DNA from: an uncultured Dysosmobacter sp.
GTDB taxonomy: Bacteria; Bacillota; Clostridia; Oscillospirales; Oscillospiraceae
Direction of reading: 5' to 3'
DNA: 35,158 nt
Assembly: GCA_934504065.1 (NCBI GenBank)
Contig: CAKSVQ010000011.1
Span: 1 to 35,158 of the forward strand
Part shown: positions 7,566 to 16,129 of the stretch, one piece after another
Layout: each line of letters starts with the position of its first letter
Numbering within the stretch: position 1 is the first letter of the stretch
Made by a program: the position numbers and the translations under genes
Notes under the pieces: generated by a model
Databases searched by the model: none
Told to the model about the DNA's origin: nothing
Seen by the model: only the letters and a program-made list of their open reading frames with translations

Positions 7566-8876
7566 ATGAGGAAGGTGACCGTCATCGGCGCGGGACTGGC
7601 CGGAAGCGAATGCGCGTGGCAGCTTGCCCAGCGGGGCGTGGATGTGACGCTGCGGGAGATGAAGCCGGAGAAAAAGACCCCCGCCCATGTGACAGATGAT
7701 TTTGCGGAGCTTTGCTGCTCCAATTCCCTGCGCTCTGACCAGTTGGAAAACGCCGTGGGCCTTTTGAAAGAGGAACTGCGGCGGATGGGCAGCCTGATCC
7801 TCGCCTGTGCCGACGCCACCCGCGTGGAGGCGGGCGGCGCGCTGGCGGTGGACCGCCACGGCTTTGCCCGGATGGTGACGGAAAAGATCCGCAGCCACCC
7901 CCGCATCACGGTGGTGCCCGGCGAGGTGACGGACATCCCAGAGGGCGAGGTGGTCGTGGCCTCCGGCCCGCTGACCTCCGATGCGCTGGCTGAAAAGCTG
8001 CAGGCCCTGCTGGGCGAGGACAGCGACCTGCATTTTTACGACGCGGCGGCGCCGCTGGTGAGCGCCGAGAGCGTGGACATGGACAGGGCGTGGATGGGCT
8101 CCCGCTATAATAAGGGCGGCGAGGACTATGTGAACTGCCCCATGAACGAAGCGGAGTACGACGCCTTCTGGCAGGCCCTGACCACCGCGCAGGAGGCGGA
8201 GGTCCACGGCTTTGAGGACAGTCAGATCTTTGAGGGCTGCATGCCCGTGGAGGTCATGGCCCGCCGGGGACACGACACCCTGCTCTACGGTCCGCTGAAA
8301 TCCCGGGGGCTGGACGATCCCCGCACGGGTCGCTGGCCCTATGCCGTGGTGCAGCTGCGGCGGGACAACGCCGACGGCACGGTCTATAATCTGGTGGGCT
8401 TTCAGACCCACCTGCGCTTTCCGGAGCAGCGGCGGGTGTTTTCCATGATCCCCGCCCTGCATGACGCGGAGTTTCTGCGCTACGGCGTGATGCACCGCAA
8501 CACCTTTTTAAATTCCCCCCGCCTGCTGGACCGCTATTATCGGCTGAAAAGCCAGCCTCGCATCTCCTTTGCCGGGCAGATGACCGGGGTGGAGGGCTAT
8601 GTGGAGTCCGCCGCCAGCGGCTTTCTGGTGGGGGTGGAGACCGCCCGCCGTCTGCGGGGGCAGGACCCGGTGGACTTCCCTCGGGAGACGGCGGTGGGCG
8701 CGCTGGGACTGTATATCTCCAACCAGTCCATTACCCAGTTCCAGCCCATGAATATCAACTTTGGCATTATTCCGCCGCTGGACCACCGGGTCAAGGGCAA
8801 GCGGAATAAGAACGCGGAGCTTTCCCAGCGCTCCCTTGCCATCATCGACCAGATCAAAGAGGAGGTTTTAGCGTGA
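7566..8876 (+). CDS. trmFO: tRNA m5U54 methyltransferase TrmFO
   Basis: A 436-aa FAD-dependent enzyme that makes ribothymidine at tRNA position 54, using methylenetetrahydrofolate as carbon donor. The N-terminal FAD-binding motif GAGLAGSE (residues 8-15) and the family stretch ELCCSNSLRSD are clear, as is the C-terminal NFGIIPPL region. Length equals the family norm. The ribosome site AAGGAGG lies 7 bases before the ATG. It follows topA by 46 bases with no terminator, and its TGA overlaps the GTG start of plsX by four bases, so the two are translationally coupled. Confidence 0.95.
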   Translation: MRKVTVIGAGLAGSECAWQLAQRGVDVTLREMKPEKKTPAHVTDDFAELCCSNSLRSDQLENAVGLLKEELRRMGSLILACADATRVEAGGALAVDRHGFARMVTEKIRSHPRITVVPGEVTDIPEGEVVVASGPLTSDALAEKLQALLGEDSDLHFYDAAAPLVSAESVDMDRAWMGSRYNKGGEDYVNCPMNEAEYDAFWQALTTAQEAEVHGFEDSQIFEGCMPVEVMARRGHDTLLYGPLKSRGLDDPRTGRWPYAVVQLRRDNADGTVYNLVGFQTHLRFPEQRRVFSMIPALHDAEFLRYGVMHRNTFLNSPRLLDRYYRLKSQPRISFAGQMTGVEGYVESAASGFLVGVETARRLRGQDPVDFPRETAVGALGLYISNQSITQFQPMNINFGIIPPLDHRVKGKRNKNAELSQRSLAIIDQIKEEVLA

Positions 8877-9916
8877 AGATTATTGTGGATGCCATGGGCG
8901 GCGACAACGCCCCGCAGGCGGCCGTACAGGGTGCGCTGGACGCCCATAAGCGCTATGGCGTGGATATCTTGCTGGTGGGCCGCGCGGCGGATGTGCTGCG
9001 GGCTGTGCAGCGCTGCGGCGAAAAGACCCTGCCCTCCGGCGTGGAGCTGCGGGACGCCAGCGAGGTGGTAGAGATCGCCGACGACCCTGCCACTGCTTTT
9101 AAAATGAAGAAGGATTCCTCCCTGACGGTGGGACTGAACCTGCTGAAGGCCGGAGAGGGCGACGCCTTTGTCTCCGCCGGGTCCACCGGGGCGCTGCTGG
9201 CCGGGGCTACACTGCTGGTCAAGCGCATCCGGGGCATCCGCCGCGCCGCCATGGGCCCGGTGATCCCGGTGCTGGGCGGGCGCGCCGTGCTGTGCGACTG
9301 CGGCGCCAACGCCGAGTGCACGCCGGAGTACCTGATGCAGTTTGCCTACCTCGGCAATTACTACGCCAAGCGGGTGCTGGGGGTGAAAACGCCCCGGGTG
9401 GGTCTTTTGAACATCGGCGCGGAGGCGGAAAAGGGCGACACGCTGCGCCATGAGACCTACGCGCTGCTGGAAGAGGCCTCTCAGGCCGGGCGGCTGCACT
9501 TTGTGGGAAACATTGAGGCAAGCGACGTGATGCTGGGCGGCGCGGACGTGGTGGTGGCCGACGGCTTCACCGGAAACGTGATGCTCAAGAGTCTGGAGGG
9601 CACGGGAAAGTTCCTTGTCAAGGAGCTGAAGAAGGTGTTCCTCACCAACACCAAGGCCAAGCTGGCCGCCGCCATGGTCAAGGACGATCTGGGGAAGATG
9701 AAAAAGCTGATGGACCCCAGCGAGATCGGCGGCACGCCTTTCCTGGGGATTTCCAAGCCCGTCATCAAGGCCCACGGCTCTTCCGACGCCCGGGCCATCT
9801 GCAACGCGGTGCTGCGGGCGAAGGAGTATGCCGAAAGCGGCTTCATTGCCGATATTGAGGCCAATATCGACGCCATGAAGCTGGAGCGCCCGGCGGGAAA
9901 AGCGGCGGAGAGCTGA
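8873..9916 (+). CDS. plsX: Phosphate acyltransferase PlsX
   Basis: A 347-aa PlsX that converts acyl-ACP and phosphate to acyl-phosphate, the donor for PlsY in phosphatidic acid synthesis; it is a peripheral membrane protein. The N-terminal VDAMGGDNAP and later SAGSTGALLAGA and ADGFTGNV motifs are typical. GTG start, overlapping trmFO by four bases, with GGAGG just upstream. In many Firmicutes plsX is followed by fabD and fabG before acpP; both are absent here and acpP follows directly with its own promoter. Confidence 0.95.
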   Translation: MKIIVDAMGGDNAPQAAVQGALDAHKRYGVDILLVGRAADVLRAVQRCGEKTLPSGVELRDASEVVEIADDPATAFKMKKDSSLTVGLNLLKAGEGDAFVSAGSTGALLAGATLLVKRIRGIRRAAMGPVIPVLGGRAVLCDCGANAECTPEYLMQFAYLGNYYAKRVLGVKTPRVGLLNIGAEAEKGDTLRHETYALLEEASQAGRLHFVGNIEASDVMLGGADVVVADGFTGNVMLKSLEGTGKFLVKELKKVFLTNTKAKLAAAMVKDDLGKMKKLMDPSEIGGTPFLGISKPVIKAHGSSDARAICNAVLRAKEYAESGFIADIEANIDAMKLERPAGKAAES

Positions 9917-9944
9917 TTTTCCCCCGCCGTGGCAAGGTACCCCC

Positions 9945-9973
9945 TTGACAGGGCGGGGTCTATGCCGTATGAT
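9945..9973 (+). promoter_or_regulatory. Sigma-A promoter of acpP
   Basis: TTGACA (9945-9950), 17 bases, TATGAT (9968-9973), 44 bases before the acpP ATG. The -35 box lies between two arms CCCCGCC (9922-9928) and GGCGGGG (9952-9958), which may act as a plsX readthrough barrier. No FapR-type operator was seen. Confidence 0.8.
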
Positions 9974-10016
9974 TGCCTCAATAAACATACAGAATATCCT
10001 GTGAGGAGTGTTGACA

Positions 10017-10262
10017 ATGTCGATCGAAGAGATTTTTCAGACGATGCAGCAGTTGGTGGCGGAGCAGTTCGCCATGGAGCCTGCCGAAGTGACGATGGAG
10101 ACCTCGTTTGAAGAGGACCTGGGCGCGGATTCCGTGGATCTGGTGGAACTGGTCATGGCCATGGAGGAAGAGTTTGAAGTGGGCGAGGTGCAGGAGGAAG
10201 ACCTGGGCAAGCTCAAGACCGTGGGCGACGCGGTGAACTACATCGCCGGAAAGCAGAAGTAA
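10017..10262 (+). CDS. acpP: Acyl carrier protein
   Basis: An 81-aa acidic carrier protein that holds growing fatty-acyl chains on a 4'-phosphopantetheine arm. The arm attaches to Ser39 in GADSVDLVEL, and the following helix II (VMAMEEEFEV) is typical. The ATG at 10017 has GAGGAG (10003-10008) at good spacing; an in-frame GTG at 10008 overlaps that site and is rejected. It sits between plsX and rnc as in other Firmicutes and has its own promoter, fitting a high-demand protein. Confidence 0.95.
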   Translation: MSIEEIFQTMQQLVAEQFAMEPAEVTMETSFEEDLGADSVDLVELVMAMEEEFEVGEVQEEDLGKLKTVGDAVNYIAGKQK

Positions 10263-10270
10263 AGGATCAG

Positions 10271-10296
10271 CCCCGCCTGTGCGCGGGGTTTCCTTT
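10271..10296 (+). terminator. Weak terminator / attenuator between acpP and rnc
   Basis: CCCCGC (10271-10276) pairs with GCGGGG (10283-10288), followed by TTTCCTTTT. The broken T-run suggests partial termination, which would give more acpP than rnc message. Confidence 0.55.
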
Positions 10297-10310
10297 TGGA
10301 GAGGATCATT

Positions 10311-10994
10311 ATGCAGGAATTGGAGAAAAAACTGAATTATACCTTCCATAATCCCGCCCTGCTCAGCGAGGCGCTCAGCCACAGCTCCTATGCCAACGAG
10401 CACCGCGCCGCCGGGCTGAACAGCAACGAGCGGCTGGAGTTTCTGGGCGATTCCGTGCTGGGCTTTGTGACGGCGGAGTTTCTGTTTGTCCAGCACCCCA
10501 ATCTGCCGGAGGGGGACCTGACCCGCATCCGGGCGGCGCTGGTGTGCGAGCAGAGCTTGCATGAGGTGGCGCAGAAGCTGGAGCTGGGCCGCTATTTGAA
10601 GCTGGGCCGGGGCGAGGAGAGCGGCGGTGGCCGCACCCGCACCTCCATTCTGGCCGATGCCACGGAGGCCGTGTTCGCCGCCGTGTATCTGGACGGCGGC
10701 ATCGGTGCGGCATCCGCCCTGATCCATCGGCTGCTGCTGGACGCGGAGAAGGAAGAGGTGGTGGAAGAGCGCCGCCGGGACTATAAGACCGCCCTGCAGG
10801 AGCTGGTGCAGCGGCAGGCGGGGCAGGAGCTCTCTTACCGCATGGCCGGGGAGTCCGGGCCGGACCACGCCAAGGTCTTTTCGGCAGAGGTGCTGCTCAA
10901 CGGCACTGTGGCGGGCGTTGGCTCCGGCCACAGCAAAAAGGAAGCCGAGCAGTCCGCAGCCAGAGCGGCCCTTGCCAAGCTGGACAGAAAGTGA
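10311..10994 (+). CDS. rnc: Ribonuclease III
   Basis: A 227-aa double-strand-specific endoribonuclease that processes rRNA precursors and structured or antisense RNAs. The catalytic domain shows the signature NERLEFLGDSVLG (39-51), with further acidic residues in ADATEAVFAA. The C-terminal double-strand-binding domain runs from about 157 to 226 (DYKTALQELVQ ... KKEAEQSAARAAL). ATG 10311 follows GGAGAGG; an upstream in-frame TTG (10296) overlaps that site. A terminator follows, so smc and ftsY, often next in Firmicutes, are not linked here. Confidence 0.95.
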   Translation: MQELEKKLNYTFHNPALLSEALSHSSYANEHRAAGLNSNERLEFLGDSVLGFVTAEFLFVQHPNLPEGDLTRIRAALVCEQSLHEVAQKLELGRYLKLGRGEESGGGRTRTSILADATEAVFAAVYLDGGIGAASALIHRLLLDAEKEEVVEERRRDYKTALQELVQRQAGQELSYRMAGESGPDHAKVFSAEVLLNGTVAGVGSGHSKKEAEQSAARAALAKLDRK

Positions 10995-11015
10995 CCATAC
11001 GCGATCGATACATGG

Positions 11016-11050
11016 AAACGGAAAACGCTTTTCAGCGTTTTCCGTTTTTT
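11016..11050 (+). terminator. Rho-independent terminator after rnc
   Basis: A perfect 14-bp stem AAACGGAAAACGCT/AGCGTTTTCCGTTT with loop TTTC, running into a T-run to 11050. It closes the acpP-rnc unit. Confidence 0.9.
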
Positions 11051-11096
11051 ATGCGGAAGTGGGGATATATGACTGGAATTTTTCCCGCGGCCATGC

Positions 11097-11102
11097 TATA
11101 CT
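11097..11102 (+). promoter_or_regulatory. -10 box of uppP
   Basis: TATACT 44 bases before the proposed uppP start. The -35 candidate 17 bases upstream (TGGAAT, 11074-11079) is weak, so confidence is limited. Confidence 0.5.
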
Positions 11103-11145
11103 TTTACAAGATATGCAACTTGAAGAAATAAGGAGCGTGAGCGTT

Positions 11146-11979
11146 TTGACGTTATTTTCATCCATTTTGCTGGGCGTGATCCAGGGTGTGGCGGAGTTTT
11201 TGCCCATTTCCAGCTCCGGCCATCTGGCCATTGCCGAGCACCTGCTGGGGATGTCCGGCGCGTCTGACATTCCAGAATTTTTTGACGTGCTGCTGCATCT
11301 GGGTACATTATTGGCGGTGTTCGTGGCCTATTGGAGCGACATCCGGGATATGATCCTTGAGTTTTTCCGGGGAGTGAGCGACGTGGCCCACCACGCAACC
11401 CCCGACCCCATGCCCCCCGCCCGGCGGATGATTTTGCTTATCATCGTGGGCACGCTGCCCCTTTTCGCCGTCCTTCCGGTGAAGCGCAAGGTGGAGGGGC
11501 TGGCCGACAATATGTATTTCGTGGCAGGCGCGTTGATCGTGACGGGCTTTATGCTCTTTGCCAGCGACCGGGTGAAAAAGGGCCGCACGCGGGAGCTTGG
11601 CGCCAAGCTGACGGACGCGCTGCTGGTGGGCGTGGGGCAGGCCATTGCCACCTGCCCCGGCATTTCCCGCTCCGGCACCACTATCACCGTGGGCAGCTTT
11701 GTGGGCTTTGAGCGCAAGTTTGCCGTGCGCTATTCCTTCCTGATGTCCATCCCCGCCATTCTGGGGGCCAACCTGCTCAGCCTGAAGGACGCAATGGAGG
11801 CCGGGATCGTGTGGGGAGACGTTCCGGTATATCTGGTGGGCGTGGCGGTGGCCGCGCTGGTGGGCTATGCCTGCATCCGCCTTTTAAAAATGATCGCCGA
11901 CAAGGGCAAGTTCGGCTTCTTTGCCTATTACTGCTGGATCGCCGGAACGATCACCCTGATTCTGACCATTCTCCAGTAA
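11146..11979 (+). CDS. uppP: Undecaprenyl-diphosphatase UppP (BacA)
   Basis: A 277-aa integral membrane phosphatase that recycles undecaprenyl pyrophosphate to the lipid carrier used for peptidoglycan; overproduction gives bacitracin resistance. Both family motifs are present: QGVAEFLPISSSGHL near the N-terminus and ATCPGISRSGTT near residue 170. Several hydrophobic segments follow. The start is uncertain: I prefer TTG 11146 because AAGGAG (11130-11135) lies 10 bases upstream, whereas GTG 11137 is too close to it. The longer open frame from 10918 overlaps rnc and crosses its terminator, so it is rejected. ftsK follows after 21 bases. Confidence 0.93.
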   Translation: MTLFSSILLGVIQGVAEFLPISSSGHLAIAEHLLGMSGASDIPEFFDVLLHLGTLLAVFVAYWSDIRDMILEFFRGVSDVAHHATPDPMPPARRMILLIIVGTLPLFAVLPVKRKVEGLADNMYFVAGALIVTGFMLFASDRVKKGRTRELGAKLTDALLVGVGQAIATCPGISRSGTTITVGSFVGFERKFAVRYSFLMSIPAILGANLLSLKDAMEAGIVWGDVPVYLVGVAVAALVGYACIRLLKMIADKGKFGFFAYYCWIAGTITLILTILQ

Positions 11980-12000
11980 CGACCATCGGAGGTATTGACC

Positions 12001-14631
12001 GTGGCTGACACGACACAAAAGAAATCCACAAGATCTGCATCCACCCGCTCTGCCGCCGGGAAAAAGAGCGGTTCCTCCCGGGCAAAGCAGCCGCCCCAGC
12101 CCCAGAAGCGGCCCATCCGCCGGGAGGTGTGGGGCTGCGTGCTGGCGCTGCTGGCGCTGTGCACCGTGGTGAGCTATTTCGGGGTATCTGCCCTGTTTCT
12201 GGACTGGTTTGCGACGCTGCTCAAGGGGCTGTTTGGCTACGGCTATTGGGTGGTGGCCCCGGCTATGGTCCTGGCCTCGGCAACGCTTTTATTCCACCGT
12301 GGCCGCCCTGTCACAGCGCGGGTGACGGCTTCGCTGCTGCTTCCGCTGGTGTTCGGCACGCTGGGGCACATTCTGCTGTGCAAGGAGGCGTTTGTCTCCT
12401 CTCTTGGCGTGGTGCCGCTGCTGTGGACCACGGGCAACGCCCTGACCTCCGGCGGCGTGGTCTCCGGCGCGCTGGCCATCGGCTCGGTGGCGGTCATTGC
12501 CGCGCCCACCTCCATCGCGCTGTTCAGTGCGGTGTTCGTGCTTCTGGCGGTGATCTCCGGGCGGTGGATCGTCCGGGCCATTGCGGCAAAGCGCAGGGAG
12601 CGGCCCCGGTATGAATACGAGGAGGAGCCGGAGTTGCCGGAGGAGGACGAGACGCCCAAGCGCCGCCAGCAGGCGCGGGCCCATCCGCAGATCGACATTC
12701 CGCTGGACGGCGAAGAGCCGCCCGCCCCGCCGGAGAGAAAAGAGCGGGAGGGCCGCTTTACCAGCTTCTTCCGTCATAAGTCTGACCGACAGAAGACACC
12801 CGCGCAGGTGCTGACGGAGGAGGAAAAGACCCCGGCCATCCCGGATGGGGACCGTCCGGTGGCCGCTGCCTTTACCGCGTCTGCCGCTCCGGCTCCCGCG
12901 CCGCTTCCGGTGACGGAGCCGCCCGCGCCCACCGCAGAACAGCCCCTCCGGGCGGAGAAACGGGAGAGCGCCCCGGTCCCCGCTCCCCTTGCGGCAGAGC
13001 CCGCCGCAGTGGAGCCTGCCCCCGCGAAGAAGGAAAAGGTCACGCTGGCCCGGGAGGTGGCGGCGCAGACCGCCGCTGTCACGGCGGAGATCGAGGAAAA
13101 GCTGGCCGGAGAGGAAGAGGGCTACGAATTCCCGCCCATCACGCTGCTGCATGAGGGCGAGGGGGAAAACCACATCGAGGCCGGTGCGGAGCTGCGCAAC
13201 AACTCCCGCCGTCTGGCCGAGACGCTGTCCAGCTTCGGCGTGGACGCGACCCCCGGCGATGTGATCCACGGCCCATCGGTCACCCGGTATGAGTTCACAC
13301 TGGATCAGGGCGTGAAGCTCTCCAAGATCACCAACCTGCAAGACGACATCGCACTGGCGCTGGGCGCCAGCGGTGTGCGCATCGCCCCCATTCCCGATAA
13401 GATCTCCGTGGTGGGCATCGAGGTGCCCAACAAGCACGTGACCCCCGTGCTGATCCGGGACGTGATCGATTCCCGGGACTTCAAAGAGCACAAGTCCAAA
13501 ACGGCCTTTGCACTGGGACGGGATATTGCAGGACGCAACGTGATCGGCAACATTGAAAAGCTGCCCCACGTGCTGATCGCGGGCACCACGGGCTCCGGTA
13601 AGTCCGTGTGCACCAACTCCCTGATCATCAGCCTGCTGTATAAGTCCACACCCGACGAGGTGCGCTTTATCATGGTGGACCCCAAAATGGTGGAATTGGC
13701 CCCCTATAACGGCATTCCCCATCTGCTGATCCCGGTGGTGACCGACCCCAAGAAGGCTGCGGGCGCCTTACAGTGGGCGGTGTTCGAGATGATGAAGCGC
13801 TATAAGACCTTCTCTGAAAACGGCGTGAAAAAGCTGGAGGAGTTCAACAAGCTGGCCCGGGCAACAGAGGGTATGGAAACGCTGCCAAGCGTGGTGGTGG
13901 TCATCGACGAGCTGGCCGACTTGATGCTGGTGGCGGCCAAGGAAGTGGAAGAATCCATCTGCCGTGTGGCGCAGATGGGCCGCGCCGCAGGCGTGCATCT
14001 GGTCATTGCCACCCAGCGTCCCTCTGCCGATGTTATCACCGGATTGATGAAGGCCAACATCCCCAGCCGCATTGCCTTTGCGGTGGCTTCCTCGCTGGAA
14101 TCCCGCATCATTCTGGACAATACCGGAGCGGAGAAGCTGGTGGGCAAGGGCGACATGCTCTACGCGCCGCTGGGCGGCGGCAAGCCCACCCGCGTGCAGG
14201 GCTGCTTTATTTCCCCGGAGGAGATCGAGCAGGTGGTGGAATTTGTCAAGCGCACTGGCGAGGCCAACTATTCCGACGAGGTCATCGCCAAGATCGAAGA
14301 GTCCGTGCAGGAAAAGGAAAAGGGCGGCGGTAAGGCCGCTCCCGCGGCCGACCCCGGTGAGGACGAGGGCGACGAGCTGCTGCCTGCCGCCGTGGATGTG
14401 GTGCTGGAGACCGGACAGGCTTCCGTTTCCATGCTGCAGCGCAGGCTGAAGCTGGGCTACTCCCGGGCGGCCCGTCTGGTGGACCAGATGGAGGATCGGG
14501 GGATCGTGGGGCCCTTTGAGGGCTCGAAGCCCCGGCAGCTTCTCATCACCCGTGCCCAGTGGCAGGAAATGCAGATGGGCGGCGCGGAGCCCGGCGGCGC
14601 GGAAGCACCCGCTTCCGGGGAAGAGGCGTGA
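12001..14631 (+). CDS. ftsK: DNA translocase FtsK/SpoIIIE
   Basis: An 876-aa ATP-driven DNA pump that clears chromosomes through the closing septum (vegetative or sporulation). It has a basic Ser-rich N-terminus, a block of hydrophobic membrane segments (about 42-200), and a long Glu/Pro/Ala-rich linker (about 200-380). The motor domain follows with Walker A GTTGSGKS (Lys534) and Walker B VVIDELADL (Asp636). A C-terminal winged-helix gamma domain (about 800-865) recognises orienting DNA sequences. The GTG start at 12001 has GGAGG eight bases upstream; TTG 11995 is too close. Only one copy is in the window, so the FtsK/SpoIIIE division of labour cannot be settled. Confidence 0.94.
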   Translation: MADTTQKKSTRSASTRSAAGKKSGSSRAKQPPQPQKRPIRREVWGCVLALLALCTVVSYFGVSALFLDWFATLLKGLFGYGYWVVAPAMVLASATLLFHRGRPVTARVTASLLLPLVFGTLGHILLCKEAFVSSLGVVPLLWTTGNALTSGGVVSGALAIGSVAVIAAPTSIALFSAVFVLLAVISGRWIVRAIAAKRRERPRYEYEEEPELPEEDETPKRRQQARAHPQIDIPLDGEEPPAPPERKEREGRFTSFFRHKSDRQKTPAQVLTEEEKTPAIPDGDRPVAAAFTASAAPAPAPLPVTEPPAPTAEQPLRAEKRESAPVPAPLAAEPAAVEPAPAKKEKVTLAREVAAQTAAVTAEIEEKLAGEEEGYEFPPITLLHEGEGENHIEAGAELRNNSRRLAETLSSFGVDATPGDVIHGPSVTRYEFTLDQGVKLSKITNLQDDIALALGASGVRIAPIPDKISVVGIEVPNKHVTPVLIRDVIDSRDFKEHKSKTAFALGRDIAGRNVIGNIEKLPHVLIAGTTGSGKSVCTNSLIISLLYKSTPDEVRFIMVDPKMVELAPYNGIPHLLIPVVTDPKKAAGALQWAVFEMMKRYKTFSENGVKKLEEFNKLARATEGMETLPSVVVVIDELADLMLVAAKEVEESICRVAQMGRAAGVHLVIATQRPSADVITGLMKANIPSRIAFAVASSLESRIILDNTGAEKLVGKGDMLYAPLGGGKPTRVQGCFISPEEIEQVVEFVKRTGEANYSDEVIAKIEESVQEKEKGGGKAAPAADPGEDEGDELLPAAVDVVLETGQASVSMLQRRLKLGYSRAARLVDQMEDRGIVGPFEGSKPRQLLITRAQWQEMQMGGAEPGGAEAPASGEEA

Positions 14632-14648
14632 AACTTGCCCGCCCCCAC

Positions 14649-14676
14649 TTGACAAAACCGCACAAAGCGGTATAAT
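14649..14676 (+). promoter_or_regulatory. Sigma-A promoter of the T-box aminotransferase operon
   Basis: TTGACA (14649-14654), 16-base spacer, TATAAT (14671-14676), both perfect. The spacer itself contains ACCGC..GCGGT pairing arms. Confidence 0.9.
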
Positions 14677-14682
14677 AATTAA

Positions 14683-14910
14683 AAGCGAGGATGAAGAGAG
14701 CTTTTCAAAACAGGTTTTCAGTGAGAGGGAAACAGTGCAAACCCTCAGCCCACGCTGGAAAGCAGCCACTTCGGAGCGGTCCGCGACGAGCGGAACGGGT
14801 CATTCCCGTTATGGAATGGTATGAGATGTTCTTCCGCCGGAGGAACAGATCAGGGTGGTACCGCGATGAGACTCATTCGCCCCTGACAAGTTGTCAGGGG
14901 CGTTTTTATT
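14683..14910 (+). promoter_or_regulatory. T-box leader riboswitch, alanine specifier proposed
   Basis: A tRNA-sensing leader. The conserved T-box AGGGTGGTACCGCG is at 14852-14865, and a terminator stem 14878-14902 (CGCCCCTGAC arms) is followed by TTTTT. The TGGT bulge pairs with a tRNA ending ACCA, so discriminator A. In Stem I, GAAG (14693-14696) pairs with CTTC (14769-14772), and the bases after it, GGAG, match the same place in the tryptophan T-box at 24138-24445. By that alignment the specifier is GCC (14765-14767), alanine; tRNA-Ala has discriminator A. An alternative reading, TTC (14770-14772, Phe), would put the codon inside a helix. The family and switch are firm; the specifier is inference. 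Confidence 0.88.
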
Positions 14911-14930
14911 TTAGCTTGGGAGGAAGAACG

Positions 14931-16127
14931 ATGAAATTTTCAAAAAAGATCGAGGCTTGCAGCCTTTCCCCGATACGCAAATTCCATCCGTATGTGGTCG
15001 CAGCAGAGGCCAAGGGCCGCAAGGTGCTGCACCTGAACATCGGTCAGCCGGACATTGAGACGCCGAAGGCGTTTTTCGACGCGGTGCGCAATTTCGGCGA
15101 GTCCGTGCTGGCCTATGCCCCCTCCCCCGGCGTGAACAGCTATGTGGAGGCTGTCCGGGATTACTACACGGGCATGGGCTATCCCATTTCCGATGAGGAT
15201 ATTCTGGCGACCTACGGCGGCAGCGAGGCTTTGCAGATCATTTTCTCCTGCATTTTGGACGAGGGGGACGAGGTGCTGGCGCCGGAGCCCTACTATCCCA
15301 ACTATGATACCTTTGTCCGGGTCACCGGGGCCACCATCCGGCCCATTCCCACCTCTGCGGAGGAGGGCTATCACTTTGCAAGCCGCGAGCAGATCGAGCC
15401 GCTGATCAACGAGCATACCCGGGCCATTCTGATGACCAATCCCGGCAACCCCACCGGCGTGGTGCTGCGGCCGGAGGAGCGGCGGCTGATGGCGGACATC
15501 GCCAGAGAACATGATCTGTTCCTCATCAGCGACGAAGTCTACCGCGAGCTGGTCTACACGGGCAAGCCCTCTTCCATGCTGGAATTTGAGGATGCGGCGG
15601 AAAACGTGGTGGTAGTGGACTCCGTTTCCAAGCGTTTTTCCGCCACAGGCTCCCGGGTGGGCGTGGTGGTCTCCCGCAACCATGAGCTGATGGAGCAGGC
15701 CATGAAGATCTGTCAGGGCCGCCTGTGCGCCGCCACGCTGGATCAGGTGGGCGCCGCCGCGCTGTACCGCTCCATGACCCCGGCGTATTACGAGGACCTG
15801 CGGGCGGAGTATCAGCGCCGTCGGGACGCGGTAGTCGAGGGCCTTTCCAAGATCCCCGGCGTGCGGTTCAATTCCCCGGAGGGTGCGTTTTACCTGATGG
15901 TAACGCTCCCGGTGGACGACGCGGAGAAGCTGCAATGCTTCCTGCTGGAGGAGTTTGAGGACCACGGCGAGACTGTGATGTATGCCCCCGGCGAGGGCTT
16001 TTACGCAACACCCGGCAAGGGCCGCAGCGAAATTCGCATTGCCTATGTGACCAATCCCGACGAGCTGCGCCGTGCGGTGGAGTTGCTGGGGCTGGGCATT
16101 GCGGCATACCAGAGAAAGAAGGGCTGA
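14931..16127 (+). CDS. PLP-dependent aminotransferase, class I/II
   Basis: A 398-aa fold-type I aminotransferase of the aspartate/alanine/aromatic group. Seen are NIGQPDIETP near the N-terminus, GGSEALQ, the cofactor region NPGNPTGVV, the Asp motif ISDEVYREL, and PLP lysine Lys234 in DSVSKRFSATGSRVG. The C-terminal IRIAYV carries the substrate-carboxylate Arg. ATG 14931 follows GGGAGGAAG. It is the first gene behind a T-box, so its product should supply, or be needed for, the amino acid sensed; the proposed alanine specifier suggests pyruvate-to-alanine transamination. Substrate specificity cannot be read from sequence. A Dabb-domain gene starts two bases after its stop. Confidence 0.9.
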   Translation: MKFSKKIEACSLSPIRKFHPYVVAAEAKGRKVLHLNIGQPDIETPKAFFDAVRNFGESVLAYAPSPGVNSYVEAVRDYYTGMGYPISDEDILATYGGSEALQIIFSCILDEGDEVLAPEPYYPNYDTFVRVTGATIRPIPTSAEEGYHFASREQIEPLINEHTRAILMTNPGNPTGVVLRPEERRLMADIAREHDLFLISDEVYRELVYTGKPSSMLEFEDAAENVVVVDSVSKRFSATGSRVGVVVSRNHELMEQAMKICQGRLCAATLDQVGAAALYRSMTPAYYEDLRAEYQRRRDAVVEGLSKIPGVRFNSPEGAFYLMVTLPVDDAEKLQCFLLEEFEDHGETVMYAPGEGFYATPGKGRSEIRIAYVTNPDELRRAVELLGLGIAAYQRKKG

Positions 16128-16129
16128 AG

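Noticed and set aside
5876..7936. A 686-codon open frame antisense to topA/trmFO.
   Set aside because: Same shadow effect; the real genes on the plus strand have full family motifs.
10918..11145. N-terminal extension of uppP reaching back into rnc.
   Set aside because: It would cross a strong terminator and the promoter; the ribosome site supports the start near 11146.
14770..14772. TTC as a phenylalanine specifier in the first T-box.
   Set aside because: Discriminator A would allow it, but it falls in the helix that matches GCAG/CTGC of the tryptophan T-box; GCC fits the loop better. Kept as an alternative.
14691..14930. 80-residue extension of the aminotransferase frame.
   Set aside because: It lies in the T-box leader; the ATG at 14931 has the ribosome site and fits the family length.
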